Part shown: piece by piece, positions 9,297 through 19,372 of the stretch
Layout of the letters: each line of letters begins with the position of its first letter
Numbering within the stretch: the stretch's first letter is position 1
Origin: Klebsiella grimontii
Lineage (GTDB): Bacteria; Pseudomonadota; Gammaproteobacteria; Enterobacterales; Enterobacteriaceae
DNA length: 64,000 bases
Assembly: GCF_900200035.1 (NCBI RefSeq)
Contig: NZ_FZTC01000014.1
Location: forward strand, 310,001 to 374,000
Reading direction: 5' to 3'
Made by a program: the position numbers and the translations under genes
The notes under the pieces: generated by a model
Told to the model about the DNA's origin: nothing
Databases searched by the model: none
What the model saw: the letters and a program-made list of their open reading frames with translations, nothing else

Positions 9297-9959
9297 TTAC
9301 TTGTGATTGACGTGCTTGCTTTTAAGGTTGGAAATTCCATGGCGATAGCGCTGTTCCAGCGTTTCGCGGCTGACGGCGGTCACGTCAAGATCGCGTAACA
9401 TGCCGTCGTGAATGCCGTAGGCCCAGCCGTGAATTGTCACTTTCTGTCCACGCTTCCACGCCGACTGCATAATCGTTGAATGGCCAAGGTTGTAAACCTG
9501 CTCCATCACATTCAATTCACACAGCGTATCAAGGCGGCGCTCTTCGGGCATTTCCCCCAGCAGCGAGCTGTGCTTAAACCAGATATCGCGAATATGCAGC
9601 AGCCAGTTGTCGATAAGGCCTAGCTCGGTATTTTCAATCGCCGCCTGCACGCCGCCGCAGCCGTAGTGGCCGCAGATGATGATGTGTTCGACTTCCAGTA
9701 CATCGACCGCGTACTGCACCACGGAAAGGCAGTTCAGGTCGGTATGAATCACCAGGTTGGCGACGTTACGGTGTACAAACAGCTCGCCGGGTTCCAGGCC
9801 GGTCAAACGTTCAGCGGGGACGCGGCTATCGGAACATCCAATCCACAGAAAGCGCGGCTTCTGCGCCTGTGCCAGTTTCTCAAAGAAACCGGGGTCTTCC
9901 TCCACCAGCATTTTTGACCATAGTGCATTGTTGCTGATGAGTGTATCTATATCGTTCAT
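9297..9959 (-). CDS. can: Beta-class carbonic anhydrase
   Basis: Zinc enzyme that interconverts CO2 and bicarbonate, needed for growth in air. 220 residues, the same as E. coli Can. Zinc ligands are seen as C42 and D44 in CSDSR, and H98 and C101 in GHYGCGG. It is convergent with hpt and divergent from yadG across 107 bp. Confidence 0.97.
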   Translation of the reverse strand: MNDIDTLISNNALWSKMLVEEDPGFFEKLAQAQKPRFLWIGCSDSRVPAERLTGLEPGELFVHRNVANLVIHTDLNCLSVVQYAVDVLEVEHIIICGHYGCGGVQAAIENTELGLIDNWLLHIRDIWFKHSSLLGEMPEERRLDTLCELNVMEQVYNLGHSTIMQSAWKRGQKVTIHGWAYGIHDGMLRDLDVTAVSRETLEQRYRHGISNLKSKHVNHK

Positions 9960-10066
9960 GGATGTTTACGGGCCTGTAACCAAGTAAGTGCGTTGCGCTA
10001 ATATAGGTTAACCTCACATTTTTTAAAACAACCCATCGCGTGTCACGACACGAGAAGAGACATTTA

Positions 10067-10993
10067 ATGACCATTGCTCTGGAACTAAAACAGCTCAAAA
10101 AAACCTACCCCGGCGGGGTTCAGGCGCTGCGCGGAATCGATCTTCAGGTAGAAGCGGGCGATTTTTACGCGCTCCTGGGGCCGAACGGCGCGGGAAAATC
10201 CACCACTATCGGCATTATCAGTTCGCTGGTGAACAAAACCTCCGGCGAGGTCAACGTGTTTGGCTATGACCTGCAAAAGGATGTGGTGAACGCCAAGCGC
10301 CAGCTCGGCCTGGTGCCGCAGGAGTTCAACTTTAACCCCTTTGAAACCGTGCAGCAGATTGTGATTCACCAGGCGGGCTACTACGGCGTTGAGCGCAAAG
10401 AAGCCATCGCCCGTAGCGAAAAGTACCTCAAACAGCTCGATCTTTGGGAAAAGCGCAACGAACGCGCGCGGATGCTCTCCGGGGGCATGAAGCGCCGCCT
10501 GATGATTGCCCGCGCGTTGATGCATGAACCGAAGCTGCTGATTCTCGATGAGCCAACGGCGGGAGTGGATATTGAGCTGCGTCGTTCGATGTGGGGATTC
10601 CTGAAAGATCTGAATGATAAAGGCACCACGATCATTCTGACGACCCACTATCTGGAAGAGGCCGAAATGCTGTGTCGCAATATCGGTATTATTCAGAACG
10701 GCGAGCTGGTGGAAAACACCTCGATGAAGGCGCTGCTTTCCAAGCTGAAATCAGAAACCTTTATTCTCGATCTGGCTCCCAAAAGCCCATTACCGGTACT
10801 GGAAGGCTATCAGTATCGTCTGGTTGATACGTCGACGCTGGAGGTTGAGGTGCTGCGCGAGCAGGGGATTAATAGCGTATTTACGCAATTGAGCGCGCAG
10901 GGAATACAGGTATTAAGTATGCGTAACAAAGCTAACCGTCTGGAAGAGCTGTTTGTCACGCTGGTACACGATCGGAAAGGAGAATCAGCATGA
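10067..10993 (+). CDS. yadG: ABC exporter ATP-binding subunit YadG
   Basis: 308 residues, as in E. coli. The Walker A motif GPNGAGKST is near 39-47, the signature LSGGMKRR near 138, and Walker B LLILDEPTAGVD near 158. The type (ABC-2, drug- or polysaccharide-export-like) follows from its membrane partner YadH. Start at MTIALELKQ with GAAGAGA before it; an upstream in-frame ATG at 10040 lacks homology. The stop overlaps the yadH start (ATGA), so the two are coupled. The substrate is unknown. Confidence 0.95.
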   Translation: MTIALELKQLKKTYPGGVQALRGIDLQVEAGDFYALLGPNGAGKSTTIGIISSLVNKTSGEVNVFGYDLQKDVVNAKRQLGLVPQEFNFNPFETVQQIVIHQAGYYGVERKEAIARSEKYLKQLDLWEKRNERARMLSGGMKRRLMIARALMHEPKLLILDEPTAGVDIELRRSMWGFLKDLNDKGTTIILTTHYLEEAEMLCRNIGIIQNGELVENTSMKALLSKLKSETFILDLAPKSPLPVLEGYQYRLVDTSTLEVEVLREQGINSVFTQLSAQGIQVLSMRNKANRLEELFVTLVHDRKGESA

Positions 10994-11760
10994 TGCAGCT
11001 TTATTGGGTCGCGCTGAAAAGCATCTGGACCAAAGAGATCCATCGCTTTATGCGTATTTGGATCCAGACGCTGGTGCCGCCGGTCATTACGATGACCCTT
11101 TACTTTGTCATTTTTGGCAATCTGATCGGCTCGCGCATCGGTGAAATGCATGGTTTTACCTATATGCAGTTTATCGTGCCGGGCCTGATTATGATGGCGG
11201 TGATCACCAACGCCTACGCCAATGTCGCTTCATCATTCTTCAGCGCGAAATTTCAGCGCAATATTGAAGAACTGCTGGTCGCGCCGGTCCCCACCCATGT
11301 GGTGATCGCCGGCTATGTGGGCGGCGGCGTTGCCCGCGGTCTGTGCGTCGGGATTCTGGTGACGGCGATTTCGCTGTTTTTCGTTCCGTTCCAGGTTCAC
11401 TCATGGGTATTTGTCGCCCTGACTCTGGTGCTGACCGCCGTGTTATTTTCGCTGGCTGGTCTGCTGAACGCGGTGTTTGCCAAAACCTTTGATGATATCA
11501 GCCTCATTCCGACCTTCGTGCTGACGCCGCTGACCTACCTCGGCGGGGTTTTTTATTCGCTGACCCTGCTGCCGCCGTTCTGGCAAGGCCTGTCGCATCT
11601 GAACCCGATTGTCTACATGATCAGCGGCTTCCGCTACGGCTTCCTCGGCATTAACGATGTTCCGCTCGCCACAACCTTCGGCGTGCTGGTGGTGTTTATC
11701 GTCGCGTTTTATATTTTGTGTTGGTATCTGATCCAGCGCGGGCGCGGGCTGCGCAGCTAA
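10990..11760 (+). CDS. yadH: ABC-2 type exporter permease YadH
   Basis: 256 residues with six hydrophobic segments and the ABC-2 pattern (VPGLIMMAVITNAYAN, then LTPLTYLGGVFYS). It forms the membrane part of the YadGH exporter in the inner membrane. The start overlaps the yadG stop by 4 bp. The substrate is not known. A GC-rich hairpin follows the stop (see the terminator entry). Confidence 0.95.
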   Translation: MMQLYWVALKSIWTKEIHRFMRIWIQTLVPPVITMTLYFVIFGNLIGSRIGEMHGFTYMQFIVPGLIMMAVITNAYANVASSFFSAKFQRNIEELLVAPVPTHVVIAGYVGGGVARGLCVGILVTAISLFFVPFQVHSWVFVALTLVLTAVLFSLAGLLNAVFAKTFDDISLIPTFVLTPLTYLGGVFYSLTLLPPFWQGLSHLNPIVYMISGFRYGFLGINDVPLATTFGVLVVFIVAFYILCWYLIQRGRGLRS

Positions 11761-11773
11761 TTTAGCCGTTCAT

Positions 11774-11804
11774 GGCGCTTCGCTGCGCAGTTAAGCGAAG
11801 CGCC
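11774..11804 (+). terminator. Hairpin after yadH, possible terminator
   Basis: A perfect 11-bp stem GGCGCTTCGCT/AGCGAAGCGCC has a 9-nt loop. It is not followed by a clear T run (the next bases are agcaaacaatttt), so termination may be weak or need Rho. Confidence 0.45.
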
Positions 11805-11805
11805 A

Positions 11806-11863
11806 GCAAACAATTTTGATTGTCATCACCGATATTTATCGCTTCCCTTGCTAAATTGTTTGC
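11806..11863 (+). promoter_or_regulatory. Perfect 11-bp inverted repeat in front of yadI
   Basis: GCAAACAATTT (11806-11816) and its exact reverse complement AAATTGTTTGC (11853-11863) bracket 36 bp. The right arm ends 6 bases before the AAGGAGG ribosome binding site of yadI. It could be an operator pair or a leader hairpin in the yadI mRNA. No known factor is recognised. Confidence 0.4.
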
Positions 11864-11881
11864 CTGCTAAGGAGGTAGGCG

Positions 11882-12322
11882 ATGTTAGGTTGGGTGATTA
11901 CCTGTCATGACGAACTGGCGCAGGAGATGCTGGATCGTCTGGAGAAAAAGTTTGGGCCGCTGACGCAGTGTCGGGCGGTTAACTACTGGCGTAATCTCAG
12001 CAGCAATATGCTGAGCCGCATGATGTGCGACGCGCTGCACGAAACTGACGGCGGGAAAGGGGTCATTTTTCTGACTGATAAAACCGGCGCGGCGCCTTAT
12101 CGCGTCGCTGCGCTGATGAGCCACAAGCACACCCACTGCGAAGTGATTTCTGGTATCAGCTACCCATTACTGGAAAGTATGTATCTGCTACGTCCGTCCC
12201 TCAGTAGTGAAGCCTTCCGCCACGCGATTGTCAGCGCCGGAGGTCCTGCGGTGAGCAGCCTCTGGCATCAGCAGCAAAAAAATCCGCCTTTTCGACTACT
12301 GCATGAGCCGTACGGGAATTAA
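11882..12322 (+). CDS. yadI: Mannose-family PTS EIIA-like protein YadI
   Basis: 146 residues, the same length as E. coli YadI. It has the EIIA-Man fold pattern: the start MLGWVITCHDEL puts the phosphorylatable His at residue 9, and IFLTDKTGAAPYRVAAL is the conserved second segment. AAGGAGG lies 6 bases before the ATG. No EIIB, EIIC or EIID gene is near, so it is an orphan phosphocarrier with an unknown partner. An 11-bp inverted repeat precedes it. Confidence 0.93.
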   Translation: MLGWVITCHDELAQEMLDRLEKKFGPLTQCRAVNYWRNLSSNMLSRMMCDALHETDGGKGVIFLTDKTGAAPYRVAALMSHKHTHCEVISGISYPLLESMYLLRPSLSSEAFRHAIVSAGGPAVSSLWHQQQKNPPFRLLHEPYGN

Positions 12323-12379
12323 GCATTGGTATTGATGATGCTTTTGTTACAATGACGGCAGTTCTTGTCTACTGGTTCG

Positions 12380-13633
12380 ATGCGCATGTTTGCCCGAATT
12401 CTTGCTTTACTTCTCCTGTTCACGACGCTCGGCGCCTCAGCCAGTTTGTTAAGCCAGCAGGGTGTCCCGGCACGTTATATGCAGACGACCGAAGATGCCG
12501 ATATCTGGGCACAGGTGGGCAATCAGGTAGTGAGCGTCGGCAACGTGCGGGCAGGACAGATTCTGGCGGTAGTGCCGACGGCGGCGGATTACTATGAGTT
12601 TAATTTTGGCTTTGCGACCGGCTTTATTGATAAAGGCCACCTGGAGCCGGTACAGGGGAAGCAGCGGGTTGAGGACAGCCTGGGCGATCTGCATAAATCC
12701 CTGAGCAACCAAAACCTCATGACCTGGAAAGATACGCCGGTATATGATGCCCCCGCCGTTGGCAGCGCGCCCTTTGGCACCCTGGCGAGTAATTTGCGTT
12801 ACCCGATTATCAGCAAGCTTAAAGATCGGCTGAATCAAACCTGGTTTCAGATTCGCATCGGCAACCGGCTGGCGTGGGTGAGCAGCCTTGATGCCCAGGA
12901 AGATAACGGCATCCCCATCCTTACCTACCACCATATTCTTCGTGACGAAGAAAACACCCGCTTTCGCCATACCTCAACAACGACTTCCGTTCGCGCCTTC
13001 AGCAACCAGATGACCTGGCTACGCGACCAGGGCTATACCACGCTGAGTATGTATCAGCTTGAGGGCTATCTGCGTAATAAAGTGAACCTACCGGCGCGCT
13101 CGGTGGTGATCACCTTTGACGATGGGCTGAAGTCGGTCAACCGCTACGCGTACCCGATCCTCAAGCAGTATGGCTTTCACGCCACGGCTTTTATTATCTC
13201 GTCGCGCATTAAGCGCCATCCGCAGAAATGGGCGCCGAAATCGCTGCAGTTTATGAGTATTTCCGAGCTAAAACAGATTCAGGACGTTTTTGACGTGCAG
13301 TCGCATACCCATTTTCTCCATCGGGTTGATACCGATCGTCATCCAATTCTGCTCAGCCGCAGCTATCACAATATTCTGTTTGATTTTGAGCATTCGCGGC
13401 GGGCGCTGGCGCAGTTTAATCCGCACGTACAGTATCTCTCTTACCCGTTTGGCGGCTATAACGCCACGGCGGTTCAGGCGGCGAATGACGCTGGTTTTCA
13501 TCTGGCGGTGACGACGGTAAGAGGAAAGGTGAAACCGGGGGATAATCCGTTCTTATTGAAAAGGCTGTATGTATTAAGAACGGATTCGCTGGAAACCATG
13601 TCGCGGCTGATAAGCAACCAGCCGCAGGGGTAG
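12380..13633 (+). CDS. yadE: Secreted polysaccharide deacetylase-family protein YadE
   Basis: 417 residues with an N-terminal signal peptide ([14 protein letters not shown]..., ending GASA), a middle region resembling an SH3-like domain, and a C-terminal NodB-type deacetylase domain. Catalytic motifs seen: TFDDG (metal-binding Asp and catalytic Asp), SHTHFLH (metal-binding His) and SYPFGGYN. The substrate, presumably an N-acetylated glycan in the periplasm or envelope, is unknown. The start could also be ATG 12386 or TTG 12365. The stop lies one base from the stop of the convergent panD. Confidence 0.9.
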   Translation: MRMFARILALLLLFTTLGASASLLSQQGVPARYMQTTEDADIWAQVGNQVVSVGNVRAGQILAVVPTAADYYEFNFGFATGFIDKGHLEPVQGKQRVEDSLGDLHKSLSNQNLMTWKDTPVYDAPAVGSAPFGTLASNLRYPIISKLKDRLNQTWFQIRIGNRLAWVSSLDAQEDNGIPILTYHHILRDEENTRFRHTSTTTSVRAFSNQMTWLRDQGYTTLSMYQLEGYLRNKVNLPARSVVITFDDGLKSVNRYAYPILKQYGFHATAFIISSRIKRHPQKWAPKSLQFMSISELKQIQDVFDVQSHTHFLHRVDTDRHPILLSRSYHNILFDFEHSRRALAQFNPHVQYLSYPFGGYNATAVQAANDAGFHLAVTTVRGKVKPGDNPFLLKRLYVLRTDSLETMSRLISNQPQG

Positions 13634-13634
13634 A

Positions 13635-14015
13635 TCAGGCAACCTGTACCGGAATAGCTTTTGCCTGGCGCTTCATTTCGTTCTCGCCTTCAAAATAGGC
13701 CACTTTCGGCTGCCAGGCGCGGGCTTCTTCGTCAGGCATCATAACGAAGCTGGCGATAATCAGAATATCACCGACGCTCGCACAGTGCGCCGCGGCGCCG
13801 TTAACGGAGATAATTCGCGAACCGCGCTCCGCGGCGATGGCGTAGGTGGAGAAACGATTACCGTTGGTCACGTTCCAGATATGAATAGCCTCGTTTTCCA
13901 GGATGCCGGACGCATCCAGGAAATCCTGATCAATAGCGCAGGAGCCTTCATAGTGCAGGTCGGCCTGCGTGACTTTAACGCGGTGGAGTTTGCCCTGCAG
14001 CATATTACGAATCAT
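13635..14015 (-). CDS. panD: Aspartate 1-decarboxylase proenzyme
   Basis: Makes beta-alanine for pantothenate. 126 residues. Self-cleavage between G24 and S25 (YEGSCAID) forms the pyruvoyl group. It is the last gene of panB-panC-panD; 93 bp separate it from panC. The E. coli gene between panC and panD (a Rpn-type element) is absent. It ends one base from yadE on the other strand. Confidence 0.98.
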   Translation of the reverse strand: MIRNMLQGKLHRVKVTQADLHYEGSCAIDQDFLDASGILENEAIHIWNVTNGNRFSTYAIAAERGSRIISVNGAAAHCASVGDILIIASFVMMPDEEARAWQPKVAYFEGENEMKRQAKAIPVQVA

Positions 14016-14108
14016 AACGTCTACCTTTAAAGCTTAACGATAACAAAGCGGGCGTGACGTCCGCCTTGAGGAAATTCCTGGCAGTATTGCCCGATTTTTA
14101 ACCCGTGT

Positions 14109-14963
14109 CTACCGAGCGAGCGCCACTATCTGGTTGTCGATCAAACGTGCTTCGCCGAGCCACGCCGCCATCAGGATCACCGCGCGCTGGCTGTTTTCGG
14201 TCAAATCGAGCAGCGTATCGGCGTCGCGGATCTGGATATCATCGGCGCGGAAGCCTTTTTCGTTCAGCTCCTGCCCGGCAATCGCGATAATTTCGTCAAG
14301 GTTGCGCTCGCCGGCCGCCAGTTTCTCCGCCGCGCGATTCATCACCTTATACAGCCCCGGCGCGATTTTGCGCTGCTCTGCGCTGAGATAGCCGTTGCGC
14401 GAACTCAGCGCCAGCCCGTCTTTCGCGCGCATAATCGGTACGCCAATAATCTCGATGTCGTAGCCCATATCCGCGACCATTTTGCGGATCAGCGCCAGCT
14501 GCTGGAAGTCTTTTTCGCCGAAGCAGGCGACGTCCGGCTGGATCAGGTTGAACAGCTTACTGACGATAGTGGAAACGCCGCGGAAGTGGCCTGGACGGCT
14601 GGCGCCCTCAAGCATCGTCGACAGCCCCGGGACATCGACGTAAGTCTGGCTTTCGGTACCCTGCGGGTAGATTTCCGCCGCGGCAGGCGCGAAGACCAAA
14701 TCGACCTTCCGTTTGTTCAGCTTTTCGCAATCGTCCTGCAGGGTACGCGGATAGCGCGCCAGATCCTCGGCGCGGTCAAACTGCATTGGGTTGACGAAGA
14801 TACTTGCCACCACGACATCCGCGCTGGCTTTAGCGGTATCAACCAGCTTCATATGGCCATCGTGCAGGTTGCCCATGGTGGGAACCAGCGCAATGCGCTT
14901 GCCCTCCTGGCGTAAACGGCGGATATGCTGGCGCAGCAGCGGCAGGGTTTCAATAATCAGCAC
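14109..14963 (-). CDS. panC: Pantothenate synthetase
   Basis: Joins pantoate and beta-alanine with ATP. 284 residues (E. coli 283). The HIGH-type motif is in [12 protein letters not shown] at 30-41 and the KMSKS-like region is SSRNGYLS near 188. It follows panB by 11 bp, so both are cotranscribed. Confidence 0.98.
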   Translation of the reverse strand: MLIIETLPLLRQHIRRLRQEGKRIALVPTMGNLHDGHMKLVDTAKASADVVVASIFVNPMQFDRAEDLARYPRTLQDDCEKLNKRKVDLVFAPAAAEIYPQGTESQTYVDVPGLSTMLEGASRPGHFRGVSTIVSKLFNLIQPDVACFGEKDFQQLALIRKMVADMGYDIEIIGVPIMRAKDGLALSSRNGYLSAEQRKIAPGLYKVMNRAAEKLAAGERNLDEIIAIAGQELNEKGFRADDIQIRDADTLLDLTENSQRAVILMAAWLGEARLIDNQIVALAR

Positions 14964-14974
14964 AACAACACTCC

Positions 14975-15766
14975 TTAATGGAAACTGTGTTCTTCGCCCG
15001 GATACACGCCGGACTCCACTTCGGCAACATATTGCCGTACCGCGGCGCGCATGTCGCCCGCTGTGCTAAGGAAATTTTTGGCGAATTTTGGAATATGACC
15101 GCCGGTAATACCAAAAGCGTCATGCATCACGAGGATTTGTCCGTCAGTGACGTTGCCCGCGCCGATACCAATCACCGGGATGGTTAACGCCTCGGTGACG
15201 CGTTTCGCCAGTTCAACCGGTACGCACTCCAGCACCAGCAGCTGCGCGCCCGCCGCTTCCAGCGCCAGCGCATCATCAAGCAGAACTTGCCCGGCATCGC
15301 CGCGGCCCTGAATTTTATACCCGCCAAAGACATTCACCGACTGCGGGGTCAGACCGAGGTGTCCGCACACCGGTACCGCACGCTCGGCAAGCATTTTCAC
15401 GGTATCCGCCAGCCAGGCGCCGCCCTCGATTTTGACCATGTTGGCTCCCGCGCGCATGACGATAGCGGCGTTCTCGAAGGTTTGTTCCGGTGTGGCGTAA
15501 GCCATAAACGGCAGGTCGGCGAGCAGCAGACAGTTCGGCGCGCCGCGGCGTACCGCGCGCGTGTGATAGGCGATGTCTTCAACGGTCACCGGCAGGGTGG
15601 AATCGTGGCCCTGCACCGTCATGCCCAGCGAATCGCCGACCAGCATCACGTTTATACCCTCATCGGCGAACAGCTTTGCAAAGCTGTAGTCGTAGGCGGT
15701 GATAGTGGCGAAGCGTTTCTTCTCCTGTTTACATTTCTGCAGCAGGGCGATAGTGGTCGGTTTCAT
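14975..15766 (-). CDS. panB: 3-methyl-2-oxobutanoate hydroxymethyltransferase
   Basis: First committed step to pantoate, using 5,10-methylene-THF. 263 residues (E. coli 264). Conserved segments: [13 protein letters not shown] (Mg binding), VKIEGG and [18 protein letters not shown]. It is the first gene of the pan operon. folK lies only 118 bp upstream; the fimbrial genes found here in E. coli are missing. Confidence 0.98.
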   Translation of the reverse strand: MKPTTIALLQKCKQEKKRFATITAYDYSFAKLFADEGINVMLVGDSLGMTVQGHDSTLPVTVEDIAYHTRAVRRGAPNCLLLADLPFMAYATPEQTFENAAIVMRAGANMVKIEGGAWLADTVKMLAERAVPVCGHLGLTPQSVNVFGGYKIQGRGDAGQVLLDDALALEAAGAQLLVLECVPVELAKRVTEALTIPVIGIGAGNVTDGQILVMHDAFGITGGHIPKFAKNFLSTAGDMRAAVRQYVAEVESGVYPGEEHSFH

Positions 15767-15884
15767 AACGTTTCCTGATGATGAAAGTCATTTTAACCGG
15801 CATTCTAACAGCAGCATTCAGGGGGGCAATGGTTTTAGGCAACCGATTACCACGATCGCCGTAATTGCTAAAAAAGAAGGGTTA

Positions 15885-16364
15885 TTACCAGAGGGCGGGT
15901 TTTTCTGCGCCGAGATTTGCCAGAACAGCCCGTAATGCCGTACCGTCGGGGAAACGCAGCTCGGGGGCGATTTCAAACAGCGGCCACAGCATAAAACCGC
16001 GGTTTTTCATATCGTAGTGCGGTACGGTCAGGCGCGGGCTGCTAATCACGTCATCGCCAAACAGCATGATGTCGAGGTCCAGCGTGCGCGGTCCCCAGCG
16101 TTCGGCTTTACGCGTGCGGCCCTGCTGCAGTTCAATACGCTGGGTGTGGTTGAGCAGCGCTTCTGCGGTCAGCGCGGTTTCCAGCGCGACGGCGACGTTG
16201 AGGTAGTCAGGCTGATCCTGCGGCCCCAGGGGCGGCGTGCGGTAGAAAGAGGAAACGCTTATTACCCGGCTATCGGGTATGTCCGCCAGCGCGTTAACGG
16301 CAGCGTTGACCTGCTCCAGCGGAGAGGCCAGATTGCTGCCAATCGCGATATAGACGAGCGTCAT
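15885..16364 (-). CDS. folK: 6-hydroxymethyl-7,8-dihydropterin pyrophosphokinase
   Basis: Folate synthesis: transfers pyrophosphate from ATP to the pterin. 159 residues, as in E. coli. Signature [17 protein letters not shown] with the two Mg-binding aspartates (about 95 and 97), and [18 protein letters not shown]. Start overlaps the pcnB stop (ATGA), so the two genes are translationally coupled. Confidence 0.98.
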   Translation of the reverse strand: MTLVYIAIGSNLASPLEQVNAAVNALADIPDSRVISVSSFYRTPPLGPQDQPDYLNVAVALETALTAEALLNHTQRIELQQGRTRKAERWGPRTLDLDIMLFGDDVISSPRLTVPHYDMKNRGFMLWPLFEIAPELRFPDGTALRAVLANLGAEKPALW

Positions 16365-17758
16365 GCGCTACCTTCGCGGCGCGGCGCGCGTTTGCGCGGA
16401 CGACGGTGGCGGCGGCGCGGGGCCGGATCGTCCCCTAAATCATCCAGCATATCTTTCTGATCCGGCGGCGCGGCGACCTGGAACTCGCCCCACCATTTGG
16501 TCAGACGCTGCAGCTCGCTGCTGTTTTCGGCGCCGGCGCGCAGCTCCAGCAGATCGTAGGCGGCGCGGAATTTTGGATGCTCCATCAGCTTCCACGCGCG
16601 TTTACCTTGACGGCGGGACATCCGCAGCTGAAGCTGCCAGATATCGCGCACCAGGGTAGTAATACGTTTCGGGATGGCCAGCGTGCGGCAGGCCTCGTCC
16701 AGCACGTCGTTCATCGCCAACGCGAAGGCATCGTAGTAGGCCAGTCCGCTCTCCTGCGCGATTTTCTGCGCGGTTTCCAGCAGCGGATACCAGAACATCA
16801 CCGCGAACAGGAACGCCGGATTAACGCGCATATCGTTGCGAATGCGGGTATCGGTATTCTTCAGCACCTGGCTGATGATGCGCTCCATTGGACTATCGCC
16901 GCGCTCGGTAAAGTAGCGGGTAATGGTCGGGAACAGCGGCTGGAACAGATTATATTCGCGCAGCAGGATGTAGGTTTCATAACCGTCGCCGGCCTGCAGC
17001 AGCTTCAGGACTTCTTCAAATAGACGCGCCGGCGGCACATCGTGCAGCAGCGTCGCCAGGCGCGGGATCGGCTCGGCGGTCTCTTCGCTGATGCTCATAC
17101 TGAGCTTCGCTGCAAAACGCACCGCGCGCAGCATGCGCACCGGATCTTCGCGATAGCGGGTTTCCGGATCGCCGATCAGACGGACGACGCCATCCTGCAG
17201 ATCTTTCATGCCGCCGACGTAGTCGCGGACGGTGAAATCCGCCACGCTGTAGTAGAGGCTGTTGATGGTAAAGTCGCGGCGCTGGGCATCTTCTTCAATC
17301 GAACCGAAGATGTTGTCGCGCAGCAGCATACCGTTCTGGCCGCGCTGGGAGGTGATGCGATCGGTGGTGTGGCCTTCATGATGGCCGCGGAAGGTGGCGA
17401 CTTCGATAATTTCCGGCCCGAACATCACGTGCGCCAGGCGGAAGCGGCGGCCTACCAGGCGGCAGTTGCGGAACAGCTTACGGACCTGTTCCGGGGTCGC
17501 ATTAGTGGTAACGTCAAAATCTTTAGGTTTTTTGCCCAGCAGCAGATCGCGTACGCCGCCGCCGACCAGCCACGATTCATAGCCCGCCTTGTTAAGTCTG
17601 TACATGACCTTGAGGGCATTTTCACTGATATCTTTGCGGGAAATTGCATGCTGCTCGCGCGGAATAACCGTCATATGTAATTGTTCGACGGCGGCTTCTG
17701 CCTCGCGCTCTTCACGGCTTAGCACCTTACGGCAAAAATTAGCGACTCGGGTAAAAAT
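16361..17758 (-). CDS. pcnB: Poly(A) polymerase I, with a predicted AUU start
   Basis: Adds poly(A) tails that promote RNA decay and set ColE1-type plasmid copy number. From the ATT at 17758 the product has 465 residues and begins (M)[16 protein letters not shown], the E. coli protein, which is known to start at AUU. GAGGTG lies 4 bases before this ATT. Without it, the first usable codon is a GTG at 17725 and the conserved N-terminus is lost. Catalytic motifs: [10 protein letters not shown] and DFDVTTNA, then [11 protein letters not shown]. The C-terminus is Arg-rich ([17 protein letters not shown]). AUU starts are rare and limit expression by IF3 control. Confidence 0.95.
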   Translation of the reverse strand: MFTRVANFCRKVLSREEREAEAAVEQLHMTVIPREQHAISRKDISENALKVMYRLNKAGYESWLVGGGVRDLLLGKKPKDFDVTTNATPEQVRKLFRNCRLVGRRFRLAHVMFGPEIIEVATFRGHHEGHTTDRITSQRGQNGMLLRDNIFGSIEEDAQRRDFTINSLYYSVADFTVRDYVGGMKDLQDGVVRLIGDPETRYREDPVRMLRAVRFAAKLSMSISEETAEPIPRLATLLHDVPPARLFEEVLKLLQAGDGYETYILLREYNLFQPLFPTITRYFTERGDSPMERIISQVLKNTDTRIRNDMRVNPAFLFAVMFWYPLLETAQKIAQESGLAYYDAFALAMNDVLDEACRTLAIPKRITTLVRDIWQLQLRMSRRQGKRAWKLMEHPKFRAAYDLLELRAGAENSSELQRLTKWWGEFQVAAPPDQKDMLDDLGDDPAPRRRHRRPRKRAPRREGSA

Positions 17759-17809
17759 GGTACACCTCGTAGTGTCAGACGGACTTCAGGACAAAAAAAT
17801 AGCGGCTAA

Positions 17810-18691
17810 TCATAGCTCAGCGGAACGCATTTGAGAATGCTGGATTTGCTCCGGCCGCCAGTTCGCTATCGCGTACTCGAGTAAATCCTCAATACTGAGC
17901 GTCTGCCATTCCTGAATGACATCCTGATTAAGAAACGTTAACGCCCGCACAATTTCCGGGCGCGGATCGCCTTCAGACAGCGCCGGAGCGTGGTTTTGCT
18001 TCGACAGTTTATTGCCCTGCGCGTTGAGGGCCAGCGGCAAATGGATATAGTCCGGCGCCTGCCAGCCAAAATGCTGATAAAGCGATATTTGCCGCACCGT
18101 CGGCTCGATAAGATCGGCGCCGCGGACGATTTCGCTGACGCCCTGAAAATGATCGTCCACTACCACCGCCAGATTATAGGCGAACAGCCCATCGCGGCGG
18201 TGGATAATGAAATCTTCCCGCGCCAGCGGCTCATCGGCGACGATCGTGCCGCGCAGTCGGTCATAAAATTCGAGGACCGGACGCGTTTGCCGCAGACGCA
18301 GAGCGGCGTTTTCCGCGCCGAGGCGTAAATCGCGGCAGTGGCCGTCGTAAATACCGCCAATGCCGTGGATGCGCGCGCGGGTGCAGGTGCAGTAATAGCA
18401 GAGGTCCTGCTCGCGCAGCCAGGCGAGGTGCTCGCGATAGGCTTCGTGGCGTTTTGACTGCCAGAGTACCTCTCCGTCCCAGTGCAGGCCGTAGCGTTCT
18501 AATTGACGAAGAATGGTGTCCGCGGCGCCGGGAACTTCCCGCGGCGGATCGATATCTTCAATGCGCACGCGCCAGATACCGTTCTGAGCCCGAGCCTGCA
18601 GATAGCTGCCAAGCGCGGCAATCAATGAACCGAAGTGGAGTTCGCCGGAAGGTGAGGGAGCAAAGCGCCCGATGTAGTGTGAATCTTTCAT
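17810..18691 (-). CDS. gluQ: Glutamyl-queuosine tRNA(Asp) synthetase
   Basis: Attaches glutamate to queuosine of tRNA(Asp); a truncated GluRS lacking the anticodon domain. 293 residues. HIGH-like HFGS within [12 protein letters not shown] (near 19) and KMSKS-like KLSKQNHAP (near 233). The zinc site is [10 protein letters not shown] with a later GHC. It lies downstream of dksA behind a stem-loop, the arrangement reported in Shigella and E. coli, where readthrough from dksA limits its expression. Confidence 0.96.
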   Translation of the reverse strand: MKDSHYIGRFAPSPSGELHFGSLIAALGSYLQARAQNGIWRVRIEDIDPPREVPGAADTILRQLERYGLHWDGEVLWQSKRHEAYREHLAWLREQDLCYYCTCTRARIHGIGGIYDGHCRDLRLGAENAALRLRQTRPVLEFYDRLRGTIVADEPLAREDFIIHRRDGLFAYNLAVVVDDHFQGVSEIVRGADLIEPTVRQISLYQHFGWQAPDYIHLPLALNAQGNKLSKQNHAPALSEGDPRPEIVRALTFLNQDVIQEWQTLSIEDLLEYAIANWRPEQIQHSQMRSAEL

Positions 18692-18710
18692 GATATGACT
18701 AAAGCATCAG

Positions 18711-18730
18711 GGCGGGAGAAAGCTCCCGCC
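18711..18730 (-). terminator. Stem-loop between dksA and gluQ
   Basis: A GGCGGGAG/CTCCCGCC stem of 8 bp with a 4-nt loop starts 22 bases after the dksA stop. No long T run follows, so partial readthrough into gluQ is likely. By family knowledge this element attenuates gluQ. Confidence 0.6.
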
Positions 18731-18752
18731 AGAGATGTGCCAGCGAAGTGAA

Positions 18753-19208
18753 TTAGCCTGCCATCTGTTTTTCGCGAATTTCCGCCAGCGTTTTGCAATC
18801 AATGCACAGGTCAGCGGTCGGACGCGCTTCCAGACGACGGATACCAATCTCGACGCCACAGGATTCACAGAAGCCGAAATCTTCGTCTTCGACTTTTTTC
18901 AGCGTTTTCTCGATCTTTTTGATCAATTTACGTTCGCGGTCGCGGTTACGCAGCTCCAGGCTGAACTCTTCTTCCTGAGCGGCACGGTCTACCGGGTCCG
19001 GGAAGTTAGCAGCTTCATCCTGCATATGCGTTACGGTGCGATCCACTTCATCCCTAAGTTGATTACGCCACGCTTCAAGAATGCGCTTGAAGTGCGCCAG
19101 CTGGGCTTCGTTCATATACTCTTCGCCCGGCTTCACTTGGTACGGCTCCACCCCAGCGATGGAGAGAATACTCAGGGACGATGTTTTACGGTTTTGCCCT
19201 TCTTGCAT
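18753..19208 (-). CDS. dksA: RNA polymerase-binding transcription factor DksA
   Basis: Binds the RNA polymerase secondary channel and, with ppGpp, controls rRNA and amino acid promoters. 151 residues, nearly identical to E. coli. The coiled-coil tip DxxDxA is in PDPVDRAAQ (about 71-76). The zinc finger is CESCG...CIDC. Start at MQEGQNRK, with AAGGAG 7 bases before it; a GTG-like extension upstream has no support. Confidence 0.98.
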   Translation of the reverse strand: MQEGQNRKTSSLSILSIAGVEPYQVKPGEEYMNEAQLAHFKRILEAWRNQLRDEVDRTVTHMQDEAANFPDPVDRAAQEEEFSLELRNRDRERKLIKKIEKTLKKVEDEDFGFCESCGVEIGIRRLEARPTADLCIDCKTLAEIREKQMAG

Positions 19209-19372
19209 GTTGCTTCTCCTTAACACGCACTATCGATCCCCGTGTTGGGGGAAAAATCAGGCCGCTATAAATAGCAGATGCTTTTCCGGATAGCAATTAT
19301 CTAAACGTTACACTTGACAACCCTGTGAGGAAAAGCGTATTTGCGCTCGCGACCCGAATACTATTTAGCCGT

